Shown in pieces: positions 18,362-27,135 of a DNA stretch of 64,000 nucleotides; position 1 is the stretch's first letter, and each line of letters opens with the position of its first letter. A program made the position numbers and the translations under genes. A model generated the notes under the pieces. That model saw only the letters and a program-made list of their open reading frames with translations, made no database searches and was not told the DNA's origin. This DNA comes from Halomonas sp. KG2 (lineage in GTDB: Bacteria > Pseudomonadota > Gammaproteobacteria > Pseudomonadales > Halomonadaceae): assembly GCA_030440445.1 (NCBI GenBank), contig CP098528.1:4216001-4280000 (forward strand). The letters are read 5' to 3'.

Positions 18362-19134
18362 TTACGGTTCAAGACCTTCATAAAACCTATGCTAGCCGCA
18401 CAGTGCTATCGGCTATCAATCTCCGCTTCCCGACGGGTCAATTGACGTCACTGGTGGGCCCAAACGGGGCAGGCAAAACGACCCTGCTGATGATGATCGC
18501 AAGACTGCTAAAGCCTTCTCAAGGAGTCATTCGGCTTGACGGCTCCCCGGTAGAGAACATTCGCATCGGCGAGTATGCCAAACGGGTGGCCACGCTGAGA
18601 CAAACGCCTGAATTCAACTTGCGCCTGACCGTCGAGGAGTTGGTCGCCTTTGGTCGCTTTCCTTACACCCACGGCACACTCACTCAGCACGATCATCAAG
18701 TGATCGATGATGCCCTGTCGTTTCTATCGCTGACGGCTCTACGCGGAGCTTATCTGAATGAGCTCAGCGGCGGCCAGCGTCAGATGGCGTTCCTGGCCAT
18801 GACCATTGCACAGCAAACCGATTACCTGCTGCTCGACGAGCCTCTGAACAACCTCGATATCAAGCATGCCGTTCAGATCATGCAGGCCCTTCGCCGACTC
18901 TGCGACGAATATGGACGAACGGTCATTCTGGTCGTCCATGACATCAACTTTGCCGCCAACTACTCCGATTACATTGTCGCCATGAAGGGTGGGGCAGTGC
19001 ATTGCGATGGCAACGTCACCGACGTCATCACCGAGCAGCGCTTGAGTGAGCTTTATGGACTGAACTTCGACGTCGCCCGTGACGAGCGCGGCTATCTATG
19101 CAATTACTTCAAGCCCTCAGGAAACCTGGTATGA
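18358..19134 (+). CDS. Iron-siderophore ABC transporter ATP-binding protein
   Basis: ATPase, 258 aa, of the FepC/CeuD type: Walker A GPNGAGKTT, signature LSGGQRQMAFLAMTIAQ, Walker B LLLDEPLNNLD, switch VVHD. The signature has Met-Ala where many have Arg-Val, as in the YclP/CeuD branch. The ATG at 18358 overlaps the permease stop; a longer in-frame start at 18310 is unlikely. Confidence 0.9.
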   Translation: MITVQDLHKTYASRTVLSAINLRFPTGQLTSLVGPNGAGKTTLLMMIARLLKPSQGVIRLDGSPVENIRIGEYAKRVATLRQTPEFNLRLTVEELVAFGRFPYTHGTLTQHDHQVIDDALSFLSLTALRGAYLNELSGGQRQMAFLAMTIAQQTDYLLLDEPLNNLDIKHAVQIMQALRRLCDEYGRTVILVVHDINFAANYSDYIVAMKGGAVHCDGNVTDVITEQRLSELYGLNFDVARDERGYLCNYFKPSGNLV

Positions 19135-20099
19135 CGCGATATCTCAACAGTAGCCGCCTGGCACACCTTCTCCTTCTCGCTACGATGGCATTGATGCAAG
19201 GGTGCGATCAGGCCAACGACATGCCCACACAGGAGGCCATGACACCGCTAACGATTCAGCACGCGCTGGGAAGCACTGTGATCGACCACCGCCCACATCG
19301 AGTCGCAGCGCTCGACATGAATGAAGTCGACTTTTTGGATCAGTTGGACGTTCCAGTGGTGGGCATGCCGAAGGACTTTATTCCCCATTTTCTCAAGGAG
19401 TATCGACACAATCCGGCGGTTGAAGATCTGGGCTCTATCGTGCGCCCCAACCTTGAGCGGGTGCATCGAGCCAACCCTGATCTAATTCTCATGACATCGT
19501 TACAGGCCAACCATTATCACGAATTAACTCAAATCGCGCCGACGCTCCACTTCGACGTGGATTACCGTAACAGCCAGAGCAACCACATTGACGTTATCAA
19601 AGACCATCTCATCGATCTTGGGGAGATCTTTGGCAAGGAGGCGCTGGCCCGTCAACGCACGGCCGAGCTGGACAATACAGTCGAGAAAGTTAGGCGTGTT
19701 ACTCAGGGCCGACCAGAGAGAGCACTTATCCTGCTGCATAACAATGGCGCTTTCAACTCCTTCGGAGTGCAGTCGCGCTACGGTTTCATCTTCACCGAGC
19801 TAGGCGTTGAACCTGCGGCTCCCGGCATCGATACCAGCATGCACGGCCAGCCTGTCTCCAGTGAATTCATTCAACAGGCCGACCCCGACATCATTTATGT
19901 CGTGGATCGTACTGCCGTAATGGAGCACCGGCCCGCCATGGATGCCAGTAGCATGGCAAATCCCCTGATACGCCAAACCAGCGCTTGGCGAAATAACCGG
20001 GTGATCTATGTCGACCCCGAAGCTTGGTATGTCACCGCCGCCAGCGTGAGCGCCCTAGAGATCATCGCGGATGACATTATCGATGGGTATCGCGACTAG
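19131..20099 (+). CDS. Iron-siderophore binding protein (CeuE/YclQ-like), probable lipoprotein
   Basis: A 322-aa periplasmic binding protein. The ATG at 19131 overlaps the ATPase stop. The N-terminus has a hydrophobic stretch ending LMQGC, a lipobox-like site though the Met at -3 is not ideal. Family motifs include PHRVAALDMNEVDFLDQLDVP, NPDLILMTS, SRYGFIFTELGV and VYVDPEAWYVT. Closest family by pattern is the CeuE/YclQ/FatB group that binds catecholate or mixed siderophores. Substrate inferred only from family and neighbours. Confidence 0.87.
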   Translation: MTRYLNSSRLAHLLLLATMALMQGCDQANDMPTQEAMTPLTIQHALGSTVIDHRPHRVAALDMNEVDFLDQLDVPVVGMPKDFIPHFLKEYRHNPAVEDLGSIVRPNLERVHRANPDLILMTSLQANHYHELTQIAPTLHFDVDYRNSQSNHIDVIKDHLIDLGEIFGKEALARQRTAELDNTVEKVRRVTQGRPERALILLHNNGAFNSFGVQSRYGFIFTELGVEPAAPGIDTSMHGQPVSSEFIQQADPDIIYVVDRTAVMEHRPAMDASSMANPLIRQTSAWRNNRVIYVDPEAWYVTAASVSALEIIADDIIDGYRD

Positions 20100-20217
20100 C
20101 GACTTAACCAACCAAAGTACTTCAAAAAAGATTTAGCCGACTGCTGTATCGAGCGTTCCAACGACGGCTCGACTGGAGCGGCGTAGCTCCGCCTGTCTGA
20201 TATAAAAGGAGACCGAC

Positions 20218-22461
20218 ATGGCCTTACTTCACCACCCTAAAGCACAACTGGAATGGGCGAGAACACCACTGCGTCTCGCTGCCTGTTTAAGCCCTCCACT
20301 GCTCGTCAGGAGCACATTTCCGTTAGCCCTGAGTGCGAGCGCTCTTATGCTGCTTTCTTCACAGGCACTTGCACAGACTGCCGAGGCCACCGAGCAGAGC
20401 GAGACGCGTAATGCCGTGGCCTTGGCGCCGGTCACCGTACACGGTGAAGCAACGTCAGTAAACGATACGTACGCAGGTGGCCAGGTGACCTATAGCAATC
20501 GAGCCGGTTTTCTGGGCAACAGGGACTTTATGGAAACGCCGTTCAATGCCATCAGCTATACGGATCGCTTTATCCAGGATCAACAAGCCCAAAATATTGC
20601 CGATGTCATTGCGGCTACCGATCCGAGCGTATTCAGCAACGGCGTCACCAGTGCCTGGAGCGAGAATTACTCGATCCGCGGATTCAATTCCAGCACCACT
20701 GATACGACATTTGATAGCCTTGCCGGGATGGCTCCCTACTACCGCACGTCCCCCGAGATGTTCGAGCGTATTGAAGTGCTCAAAGGGCCTTCGGCGCTAC
20801 TCAACGGGATGCCACCAGGTGGTTCCGTTGGTGGTGCCATTAATCTGGTTCCTAAGCGAGCTGGCGATGAGCCGCTGACGCGCTTCACCACCACGTACAT
20901 GTCCGACGCGCAGTTTGGCGGACACCTTGATGTTGGCCGACGTGTGGGAGACAACCAGCAGTTTGGCATTCGCTTTAACGGTGTATACCGCGACGGCGAG
21001 GGTGCTGTGAATAACCAGAAGCCAAGCGTTCAAATGGGGGCTCTGGGACTGGACTGGCGCGGTGAGCGAGCACGCCTATCAGCTGACTTGTACAGTGCGG
21101 ACGACCACATCGATGGGCCAACACGAGGGGTCAACCTGACGCCAGGCCTGGCAGTACCGACACCTCCCGACTCCGATACACTGATCAACCCTGACTGGGC
21201 CTTTGCCAACACGCGCGACAAGGGAGCCATCGTGCGTGGCGAATTCGACTTTACCGATGAAATCATGGGGTACGCATCAGTGGGTCGAAGCGAAACGAAC
21301 TACACCTACAATGGCGCCATGTCATCCTTGGTGCTTGATGATCAAGGTAACTATCGTACAAGCATTGGTCAGCTCGCCTTCGATGTCGAAAAAACATCAG
21401 CGGAAGTTGGGGTTCGCGGTCATTTCCAAACCGGCGCCGTCAGCCATGCCATTAGCGTCAATGCCACTCATTACGAGCATGAGCAACATGACTACGGGCG
21501 CAGAACCGTTCCCGGTGCAGACTGGGTCACTAATCTATACGATCCGCAGTGGGGCGCCGCTGCCGAATTTATCACCCCACATATCATGCATACAGAGCTA
21601 CGCTTGAACAGCTATGGTCTGGCGGACACGATTTCATTTGCCGATGATCGCCTACAACTGACCCTCGGCGCCCGACGCCAAGAGGTAGTGAGCGACGCCT
21701 ACAGCGTGACGAGCGGCGCACGCATCTCCCGCTATGATGAAAGCGCGGTCACCCCCGCTGCAGCGCTACTTTTCAGAGCAACCGACCAGGTATCACTCTA
21801 CGCCAACTATATCGAGGGGCTCAGTCAGGGGGCCACGGCACCTATGAGTGCTGCCAATGCTGGTGAGGTATTTGAACCTTATAAGACCAAACAAAACGAG
21901 ATTGGGGTGAAGTTTGACCTAGGCGATTTCTCACACACACTTAGCCTTTATGAAATCAAGCGGCCCAGCAGTTACACCGACCTGGAAACTAATATCTTCT
22001 CGTTTGGCGGTGAGCAGCGCAACCGAGGAGCGGAGTGGAACTTCTTCGGCAGCCCGCTTAGCAACCTCCGCTTAATGGGTGGGATTGCCTATGTAGACCC
22101 TAAAGTCACCCGCGCCGCTAGCGATGAAAACCAGGGTAGTCAGGCCACTGGCGTGCCCGACCTTCAAGCCAAGCTAGGCGCTGAATGGGATCTATCCGCA
22201 GCACCAGGGCTGACACTGACCGCTAATGCCACCGCAATGTCAGAGCAGTATATTAATAGTGACAATTCCTTGTCGGTTCCTGGACACACCATTTACGACG
22301 TTGGTGCACGCTACACTACTCACCTTTCCGGCTACCCGTTGACGCTGCGCGCCACTATCGACAATGTAACCGATAAGGCGTACTGGGCCATGCCACAACT
22401 CTCAAGCCTTGCACTAGGAGCCCCCCGCACCTTTATGTTTTCGGCCTCTTTAGACTTCTAG
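20218..22461 (+). CDS. TonB-dependent siderophore receptor
   Basis: Outer-membrane receptor, 747 aa. It has a long N-terminal region with a signal peptide ending SSQALAQ (about 53), plug-domain motifs (YSIRGFNSST; PEMFERIEVLKGPSALLNG; GGSVGGAINLVPKRA) and a barrel ending in Phe (SASLDF). It belongs to the FhuE/FoxA/FpvA-like siderophore group, not the copper group. AAGGAG lies 7 bases before the ATG. It is the last gene of the siderophore locus; the 118 bp before it contain no obvious Fur box. Confidence 0.9.
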   Translation: MALLHHPKAQLEWARTPLRLAACLSPPLLVRSTFPLALSASALMLLSSQALAQTAEATEQSETRNAVALAPVTVHGEATSVNDTYAGGQVTYSNRAGFLGNRDFMETPFNAISYTDRFIQDQQAQNIADVIAATDPSVFSNGVTSAWSENYSIRGFNSSTTDTTFDSLAGMAPYYRTSPEMFERIEVLKGPSALLNGMPPGGSVGGAINLVPKRAGDEPLTRFTTTYMSDAQFGGHLDVGRRVGDNQQFGIRFNGVYRDGEGAVNNQKPSVQMGALGLDWRGERARLSADLYSADDHIDGPTRGVNLTPGLAVPTPPDSDTLINPDWAFANTRDKGAIVRGEFDFTDEIMGYASVGRSETNYTYNGAMSSLVLDDQGNYRTSIGQLAFDVEKTSAEVGVRGHFQTGAVSHAISVNATHYEHEQHDYGRRTVPGADWVTNLYDPQWGAAAEFITPHIMHTELRLNSYGLADTISFADDRLQLTLGARRQEVVSDAYSVTSGARISRYDESAVTPAAALLFRATDQVSLYANYIEGLSQGATAPMSAANAGEVFEPYKTKQNEIGVKFDLGDFSHTLSLYEIKRPSSYTDLETNIFSFGGEQRNRGAEWNFFGSPLSNLRLMGGIAYVDPKVTRAASDENQGSQATGVPDLQAKLGAEWDLSAAPGLTLTANATAMSEQYINSDNSLSVPGHTIYDVGARYTTHLSGYPLTLRATIDNVTDKAYWAMPQLSSLALGAPRTFMFSASLDF

Positions 22462-22471
22462 ATGGCTGAAA

Positions 22472-22486
22472 CAAGCGATGCGCTTG
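22472..22486. other. Small hairpin between the TonB receptor and urtE
   Basis: CAAGCG / CGCTTG with a 3-base loop, 10 bases after the receptor stop; a T6 run lies 17 bases further on at 22503-22508. It is a weak terminator candidate between convergent genes. Confidence 0.35.
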
Positions 22487-22561
22487 TCCTGGCACCCGTT
22501 GTTTTTTCACAACTAGGCTTGTCAATATGCACACCCCACCTGCGCCAGCCAAACGGGCGTA

Positions 22562-22650
22562 GGTGTGGATAACTTAAACGGTCAGGTGCTGCTTGATCAG
22601 TTCGTTAGAAAGCTCGGCGATCTCGCCTTTGGCCACCGGACGGCCACGAT
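22562..22650. repeat. Right copy of the 89-bp urtE-end direct repeat
   Basis: Matches 11943-12031 with five transitions. Together the copies bracket about 10.5 kb holding TetR and the siderophore genes. The repeat covers the last 25 urtE codons and 12 bases beyond the stop. Confidence 0.9.
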
Positions 22651-23281
22651 CCATAATCACAAAGCGGTCGGCGTATTTGCGGGCAAAAGGTAGCTTCTGC
22701 TCAACCAGCAGTACCGTTAAGCCATCCTCTTTAATCAACTGGCGAATCACCTGGCCGATTTGCGCCACAATATTGGGCTGAATGCCCTCCCCGGGTTCAT
22801 CCAAAATCAGCAGCTTGGGCTCTATTACCAGCGCGCGACCGATGGCGAGCTGCTGCTGTTGCCCACCGGATAAGTCACCGCCACGGCGGTGCTTCATCTC
22901 TTTTAAAACAGGGAACAGTTCATAGATACGCTCGGGGATTTTTTTCAGCCCATCACTGCGCGCTGCCAAGCCGGTGCGTAGATTCTCTTCCACGGTGAGC
23001 AGCGGAAAAATCTGCCGTCCCTGGGGGACAAAGCCAATACCCAAGCGAGAGCGCGCTTCCACCGCTTTTTTGGTCAGCTCAATGTCGCTACCCTCCCCCT
23101 GATAGCGCAGTTGGCCGCTCTTTACGGCCACTTCGCCCATAATGGCTTTCATTAAGGTGGTTTTACCCACCCCGTTGCGGCCCATCACGCAAGTGCACTG
23201 GCCTTCAGGCACGTCGAGGTCTAAATCCCACAAGGTGTGGCTTTCCCCGTAGAACTGGTTAAGTTTTTCAATCGCCAGCAT
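22574..23281 (-). CDS. urtE: Urea ABC transporter ATP-binding protein UrtE
   Basis: Second ATPase of the urea importer, 235 aa (LivF-like). It opens MLAIEKLNQFYGESHTLWDL, typical of UrtE, with Walker A GRNGVGKTT, signature LSGGQQQQLAIGRALV and Walker B LLILDEPGEGIQPN. The EGIQPN sequence is a UrtE hallmark. Its start overlaps the urtD stop by one base. Its 3' end is duplicated at 11943-12031. Confidence 0.95.
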   Translation of the reverse strand: MLAIEKLNQFYGESHTLWDLDLDVPEGQCTCVMGRNGVGKTTLMKAIMGEVAVKSGQLRYQGEGSDIELTKKAVEARSRLGIGFVPQGRQIFPLLTVEENLRTGLAARSDGLKKIPERIYELFPVLKEMKHRRGGDLSGGQQQQLAIGRALVIEPKLLILDEPGEGIQPNIVAQIGQVIRQLIKEDGLTVLLVEQKLPFARKYADRFVIMDRGRPVAKGEIAELSNELIKQHLTV

Positions 23282-24117
23282 TAGGCAGCCTCCTCGTCGT
23301 CCGCACCCAGATACACCTCAACCACGTTAGGGTCGCTTGAAACTTGATCCATACTGCCTTCCGCCAGCACGCTGCCTTGGTGCAATACGGTCACTTTACG
23401 GGCAATGGAGCGTACAAAGCCCATGTCATGCTCGACCACAACCACCGACTGCTTACCCGCCAGGCCCGTCAGCAGCTCAGCGGTGCGCTCCATCTCCTGT
23501 TCCGTCATCCCGGCAACGGGTTCATCTACCAGCAGTAAACGCGGGCGCTGCATTAGCAGCATGCCAATTTCCAGCCACTGCTTTTGGCCGTGGGAAAGAA
23601 TCCCTGCTGGCTGGTAACGCAGCTCGGTCAGGCCAATCGTTTCAAGCACCTCATTGATACGGTCTTTAATTTCACCGCTCATGCGGGCAGTCAGCGTGGG
23701 GAAAATACGCTTGTCGGCGGCCATCGCCAACTCCAGGTTTTCAAACACGCTCAGCGCTTCAAATACCGTGGGCTTTTGGAACTTACGACCAATCCCTAAG
23801 CTGGCGATATCCGGCTCATTCATTTGCAGCAGGTTATGACGGCTACCAAACCACACGCTGCCTGCGTTGGGGCGCGTTTTGCCAGTAATGATGTCCATCA
23901 TGGTGGTTTTACCGGCCCCGTTGGGGCCGATAATGCAGCGCAGTTCACCGTCATCAATAGTCAGGTTTAAGTTATTGATAGCCTTGAAGCCATCGAAGCT
24001 CACCGTGACATCTTCCATATACAGAATCGGGCCATGACGCACATCTACCGGTGATGCCTGAGGAGCCATAAAATCAAATACCCGATCCCGCGTGGTTAGC
24101 GATTGCAACAAGCTCAT
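23281..24117 (-). CDS. urtD: Urea ABC transporter ATP-binding protein UrtD
   Basis: First ATPase of the urea importer, 278 aa (LivG-like). Walker A GPNGAGKTT, Walker B LLLVDEPVAGMTEQE (the MTEQE sequence is a UrtD marker) and switch VVEHD. The usual LSGGQ is LSHGQKQWLEIGMLL, which is normal for UrtD. The start overlaps the urtC stop (ATGA) and the stop overlaps the urtE start. Confidence 0.95.
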   Translation of the reverse strand: MSLLQSLTTRDRVFDFMAPQASPVDVRHGPILYMEDVTVSFDGFKAINNLNLTIDDGELRCIIGPNGAGKTTMMDIITGKTRPNAGSVWFGSRHNLLQMNEPDIASLGIGRKFQKPTVFEALSVFENLELAMAADKRIFPTLTARMSGEIKDRINEVLETIGLTELRYQPAGILSHGQKQWLEIGMLLMQRPRLLLVDEPVAGMTEQEMERTAELLTGLAGKQSVVVVEHDMGFVRSIARKVTVLHQGSVLAEGSMDQVSSDPNVVEVYLGADDEEAA

Positions 24118-25277
24118 GCGGTAGCCTCCTTCGGCAAGGTAGCGGATTTTTTGCGGCGTTTTAGGTGGAGCAATAATCCCGCCACGCCTTTAGGTAGCAA
24201 CACCGTGACCAAGACAAACATCGCGCCCAGGGCAAACAGCCATGCATCCGGCATCACGCCGGTGAAGATGGTTTTGGCGTAGTTGACTAAGATCGCCCCG
24301 ATAACTGCTCCATAAAGCGTGGCGCGGCCACCCAGAGCCACCCACAGCACAATTTCAATCGAGAAAATCGGTGAGAACTCACTGGGGTTGATAATCCCTA
24401 CCTGAGGGACATAAAGCGCGCCAGCCAAGCCTGCCAGCATGGCGGAAACCACGAATACAAACAGCTGGAAGCGTTCGACCCGATAGCCAATAAACCGCGT
24501 GCGGGCCTCGGCATCCCGGGTTGCCACGCACACTCGGCCTAGCTTGCTGGTAACAATCGCTCGACACAGGATGTAGCCCAGCGCCAGCGCAACACCAGTG
24601 GCAATAAACAGCCCTAAGCGAGTGTCGTTGCTGCGCAGGTTGTAGCCCAGCAGCTCACGGAAATCAGTTAAGCCGTTGTTGCCACCAAAGCCCATTTCAT
24701 TGCGGAAGAATGCCAGCATCAGGGCAAAGGTCAGCGCCTGGGTAATAATCGACAGATACACCCCAGTAACCCGCGAGCGAAATGCTAAAAAGCCGAATAC
24801 CAGTGCCAATAACCCAGGGGCTAACAGCACCATGGCGAACGCAAACCAGGCCATATCAAAACCGAGCCAGTACCAGGGCAGGCTGTCCCAGTTGAGAAAC
24901 ACCATAAAATCCGGCAGTACCGGGTCGCCGTAAGTACCGCGATCACCGATTTGGCGCATCAGGTACATGCCCATGGCGTAACCGCCAATGGCAAAAAATG
25001 CCCCGTGGCCCAGGCTCAGAATACCCAAATAGCCCCATACCAAGTCCACCGCCACTGCCAGCAGCGCGTAGCTTAAGTACTTACCGAACAGATTCACGGT
25101 ATAAGCATTAACGTGCAGCGGGTGGCCTTGGGGCAACGCTAAATGGAGCACCGTAACCAGCAGCAGGGCGGCAAACAGCACGCCAAGAAAAATCTGCGTG
25201 GCCCGTTCGCTAAACGGGCGGGCTAGCCAAAACTGGCGTGAAGATGATTGCGTCATTAATGAGATCGTTGATGACAT
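24114..25277 (-). CDS. urtC: Urea ABC transporter permease UrtC
   Basis: LivM-like permease, 387 aa, with about ten membrane segments; SLGHGAFFAIGGYAMGMYLM is the conserved branched-chain/urea permease motif and VALGGRATLYGAVIGA the EAA-like loop. ATG at 25277, with a second possible ATG at 25256. It lies 3 bases after the urtB stop and overlaps urtD. Confidence 0.94.
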   Translation of the reverse strand: MSSTISLMTQSSSRQFWLARPFSERATQIFLGVLFAALLLVTVLHLALPQGHPLHVNAYTVNLFGKYLSYALLAVAVDLVWGYLGILSLGHGAFFAIGGYAMGMYLMRQIGDRGTYGDPVLPDFMVFLNWDSLPWYWLGFDMAWFAFAMVLLAPGLLALVFGFLAFRSRVTGVYLSIITQALTFALMLAFFRNEMGFGGNNGLTDFRELLGYNLRSNDTRLGLFIATGVALALGYILCRAIVTSKLGRVCVATRDAEARTRFIGYRVERFQLFVFVVSAMLAGLAGALYVPQVGIINPSEFSPIFSIEIVLWVALGGRATLYGAVIGAILVNYAKTIFTGVMPDAWLFALGAMFVLVTVLLPKGVAGLLLHLKRRKKSATLPKEATA

Positions 25278-25280
25278 CGC

Positions 25281-26894
25281 TTAGCCCTCCGCAGCCCGGC
25301 CCTTCTGCGGGAAGAGTCCACGCGGGCGTTTTTGAATAAACAGAATGATGAATACCAGGACAATAATCTTGGCCAGCACGGCGCCCGCCCAGGGTTCCAA
25401 CACTTGGTTGATAATGCCCAGGGAAAGCCCAGCCACCAGAGTGCCCCATAGATTTCCCACGCCGCCGAAAACGACGACCATAAAGGAATCAATAATGTAG
25501 TTCTGGCCCAGGTTGGGGCCGACGTTGGTCAGTTGTGATAACGCAACGCCTGCCAAACCAGCGACGCCAGACCCTAATGCGAAGGTCATAATATCGACCC
25601 GCGTGGCGCGGATACCCATGGAGCGTGCCATGGCGCGGTTTTGGGTCACTGCACGCACTTCAAGCCCTAGCCGCGTGCGGCGCATAATCAGCATCAGCGC
25701 GGCAAACACTACCAGTGCAAAACCGAGTACAAACATACGGTTAAGAGTTAGCGACAGTGCATCGTTAATCACTAATGAACCGCTCATCCATTCGGGCGTT
25801 ATGACCGTACGGTTTAGCGGTGAAATCACCGTTCGCACCAGCTGTTGTAAAATCAGGCTGATACCGAACGTCGCCAGCAACGTTTCCAACGGACGGCCCT
25901 TCAGGAACTGGATAACGCCTCGCTCAATGGCAATGCCCACCAGCGCGGCCACCATAAAGCCCGCGGGGATCGACAGAATTAGCGCCAGCCCCGGTTGGCC
26001 GGGCAAAAGTTGCTGCATCATCCAGGTGGTATAAGCGCCGAGCATGATTAGCTCACCATGGGCCATATTGATAACGCCCATCACGCCAAAGGTAATGGCT
26101 AGGCCAATCGCCGCCAACACCAGTACTGAGCCAAGCGAAAGCCCGAAGTAGAGCGTTTCCAGGCCACGGTTAATTTTGAGATTCTGCTCAATGCTGCTCA
26201 GCGCTTCATTGGCGGCATCGGCAATAATAGGGTCATCGCTATTCGCTGCCCGACTAAGCGCTACTCGAACACGTGGATGCAAACTGCCTCGCAGCGTTTC
26301 AACGCCTTCAAGCTCGCCGCTTTCAACTTGGTAAATCGCCAGCGCCTGGGTAAGCCTGCGCGCTACCTCGGCATCTTCTTCCTCAGCGATCAGTTCACTG
26401 AGCGGTTCGGCCAGCTCTTCATCGACCTCGCCTAGTAGTCGGCTGGCTGAAGTACGCCGACGCTCAACGTTTGGCGAATACAAATCCACTACGGCAATAG
26501 CGCTGCGTAGCTGGTTGCGTAAATTGTTATTAATGCCAATACGATCCAGGTCGCGGCGGGACATCTCCCCCAGCGGTTCATTGGTCAGCGCATCTGCAAC
26601 TGGCCAATCGCGACCTTGATTATCGAGCACCACCACAAAACGACCGTCGTCAGTGCGCTGCAAGCGACCATCCAACAAGGACTGCAGCCAATCACGCGCA
26701 CGCTCATCATCGCTTTGCAAAATAGCGTTGATCGCTTCGCCTTTGGCGGAATAGGAACGCACGTCCAGCGCGTTTAGTAGCTCAAGCGCCGCTGCGTCAT
26801 CAGCCTCAACGGTGGCGCTTGTTTGTGCCTGGGCGGTGACTGTGACGCTTAACAACAGCAGACACAGCAACCCTAAGGAAAAGAAACGCCTCAT
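25281..26894 (-). CDS. urtB: Urea ABC transporter permease UrtB
   Basis: LivH-like permease, 537 aa. It has a signal peptide, an extra soluble N-terminal domain of about 230 residues characteristic of UrtB, then the membrane domain with GLAITFGVMGVINMAHGELI and a VVVFGGVGNLWGTLVAGL loop. I chose the ATG at 26894: AAGGAAG lies 8 bases upstream and a signal peptide follows. A longer frame to 27002 runs through the intercistronic region. Confidence 0.94.
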   Translation of the reverse strand: MRRFFSLGLLCLLLLSVTVTAQAQTSATVEADDAAALELLNALDVRSYSAKGEAINAILQSDDERARDWLQSLLDGRLQRTDDGRFVVVLDNQGRDWPVADALTNEPLGEMSRRDLDRIGINNNLRNQLRSAIAVVDLYSPNVERRRTSASRLLGEVDEELAEPLSELIAEEEDAEVARRLTQALAIYQVESGELEGVETLRGSLHPRVRVALSRAANSDDPIIADAANEALSSIEQNLKINRGLETLYFGLSLGSVLVLAAIGLAITFGVMGVINMAHGELIMLGAYTTWMMQQLLPGQPGLALILSIPAGFMVAALVGIAIERGVIQFLKGRPLETLLATFGISLILQQLVRTVISPLNRTVITPEWMSGSLVINDALSLTLNRMFVLGFALVVFAALMLIMRRTRLGLEVRAVTQNRAMARSMGIRATRVDIMTFALGSGVAGLAGVALSQLTNVGPNLGQNYIIDSFMVVVFGGVGNLWGTLVAGLSLGIINQVLEPWAGAVLAKIIVLVFIILFIQKRPRGLFPQKGRAAEG

Positions 26895-27135
26895 GGGGTT
26901 CTTCCTTTGGTTAACAAAAAGGGGGGAACTGAAGATAACGGTGCCAAGAACAAGTTTCCGCGAGGGCGCTGTGAACCCATCCATGGGCGCTACTTTCGCC
27001 ATCTGACCGCCATGGATGGCGGAAATGCCGGAATAGCCAGGAGCATTTTCCGGCCATGGCGAAAGACCCTCGCTTCAACCTGTCCTTACACCACAGCGTT
27101 AACAGCGGTCATTTCCCTGCTATATATCGCTTTAC
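26895..27135 (-). other. Intercistronic region urtA-urtB with stem-loops
   Basis: 241 bases without a gene. It contains a perfect 7-bp dyad at 27007-27022 (CCGCCAT / ATGGCGG) and a nearby GGAAATGC / GCATTTTCC pair. Hairpins after a binding-protein gene often protect its 3' end and lower expression of the downstream permease genes; here that is inference. Confidence 0.45.

Noticed and set aside
11939..22573. A transposon or integrative element carrying the siderophore genes
   Set aside because: No transposase, integrase, tRNA attachment site or terminal inverted repeats were found; only the urtE-end repeat supports mobility.
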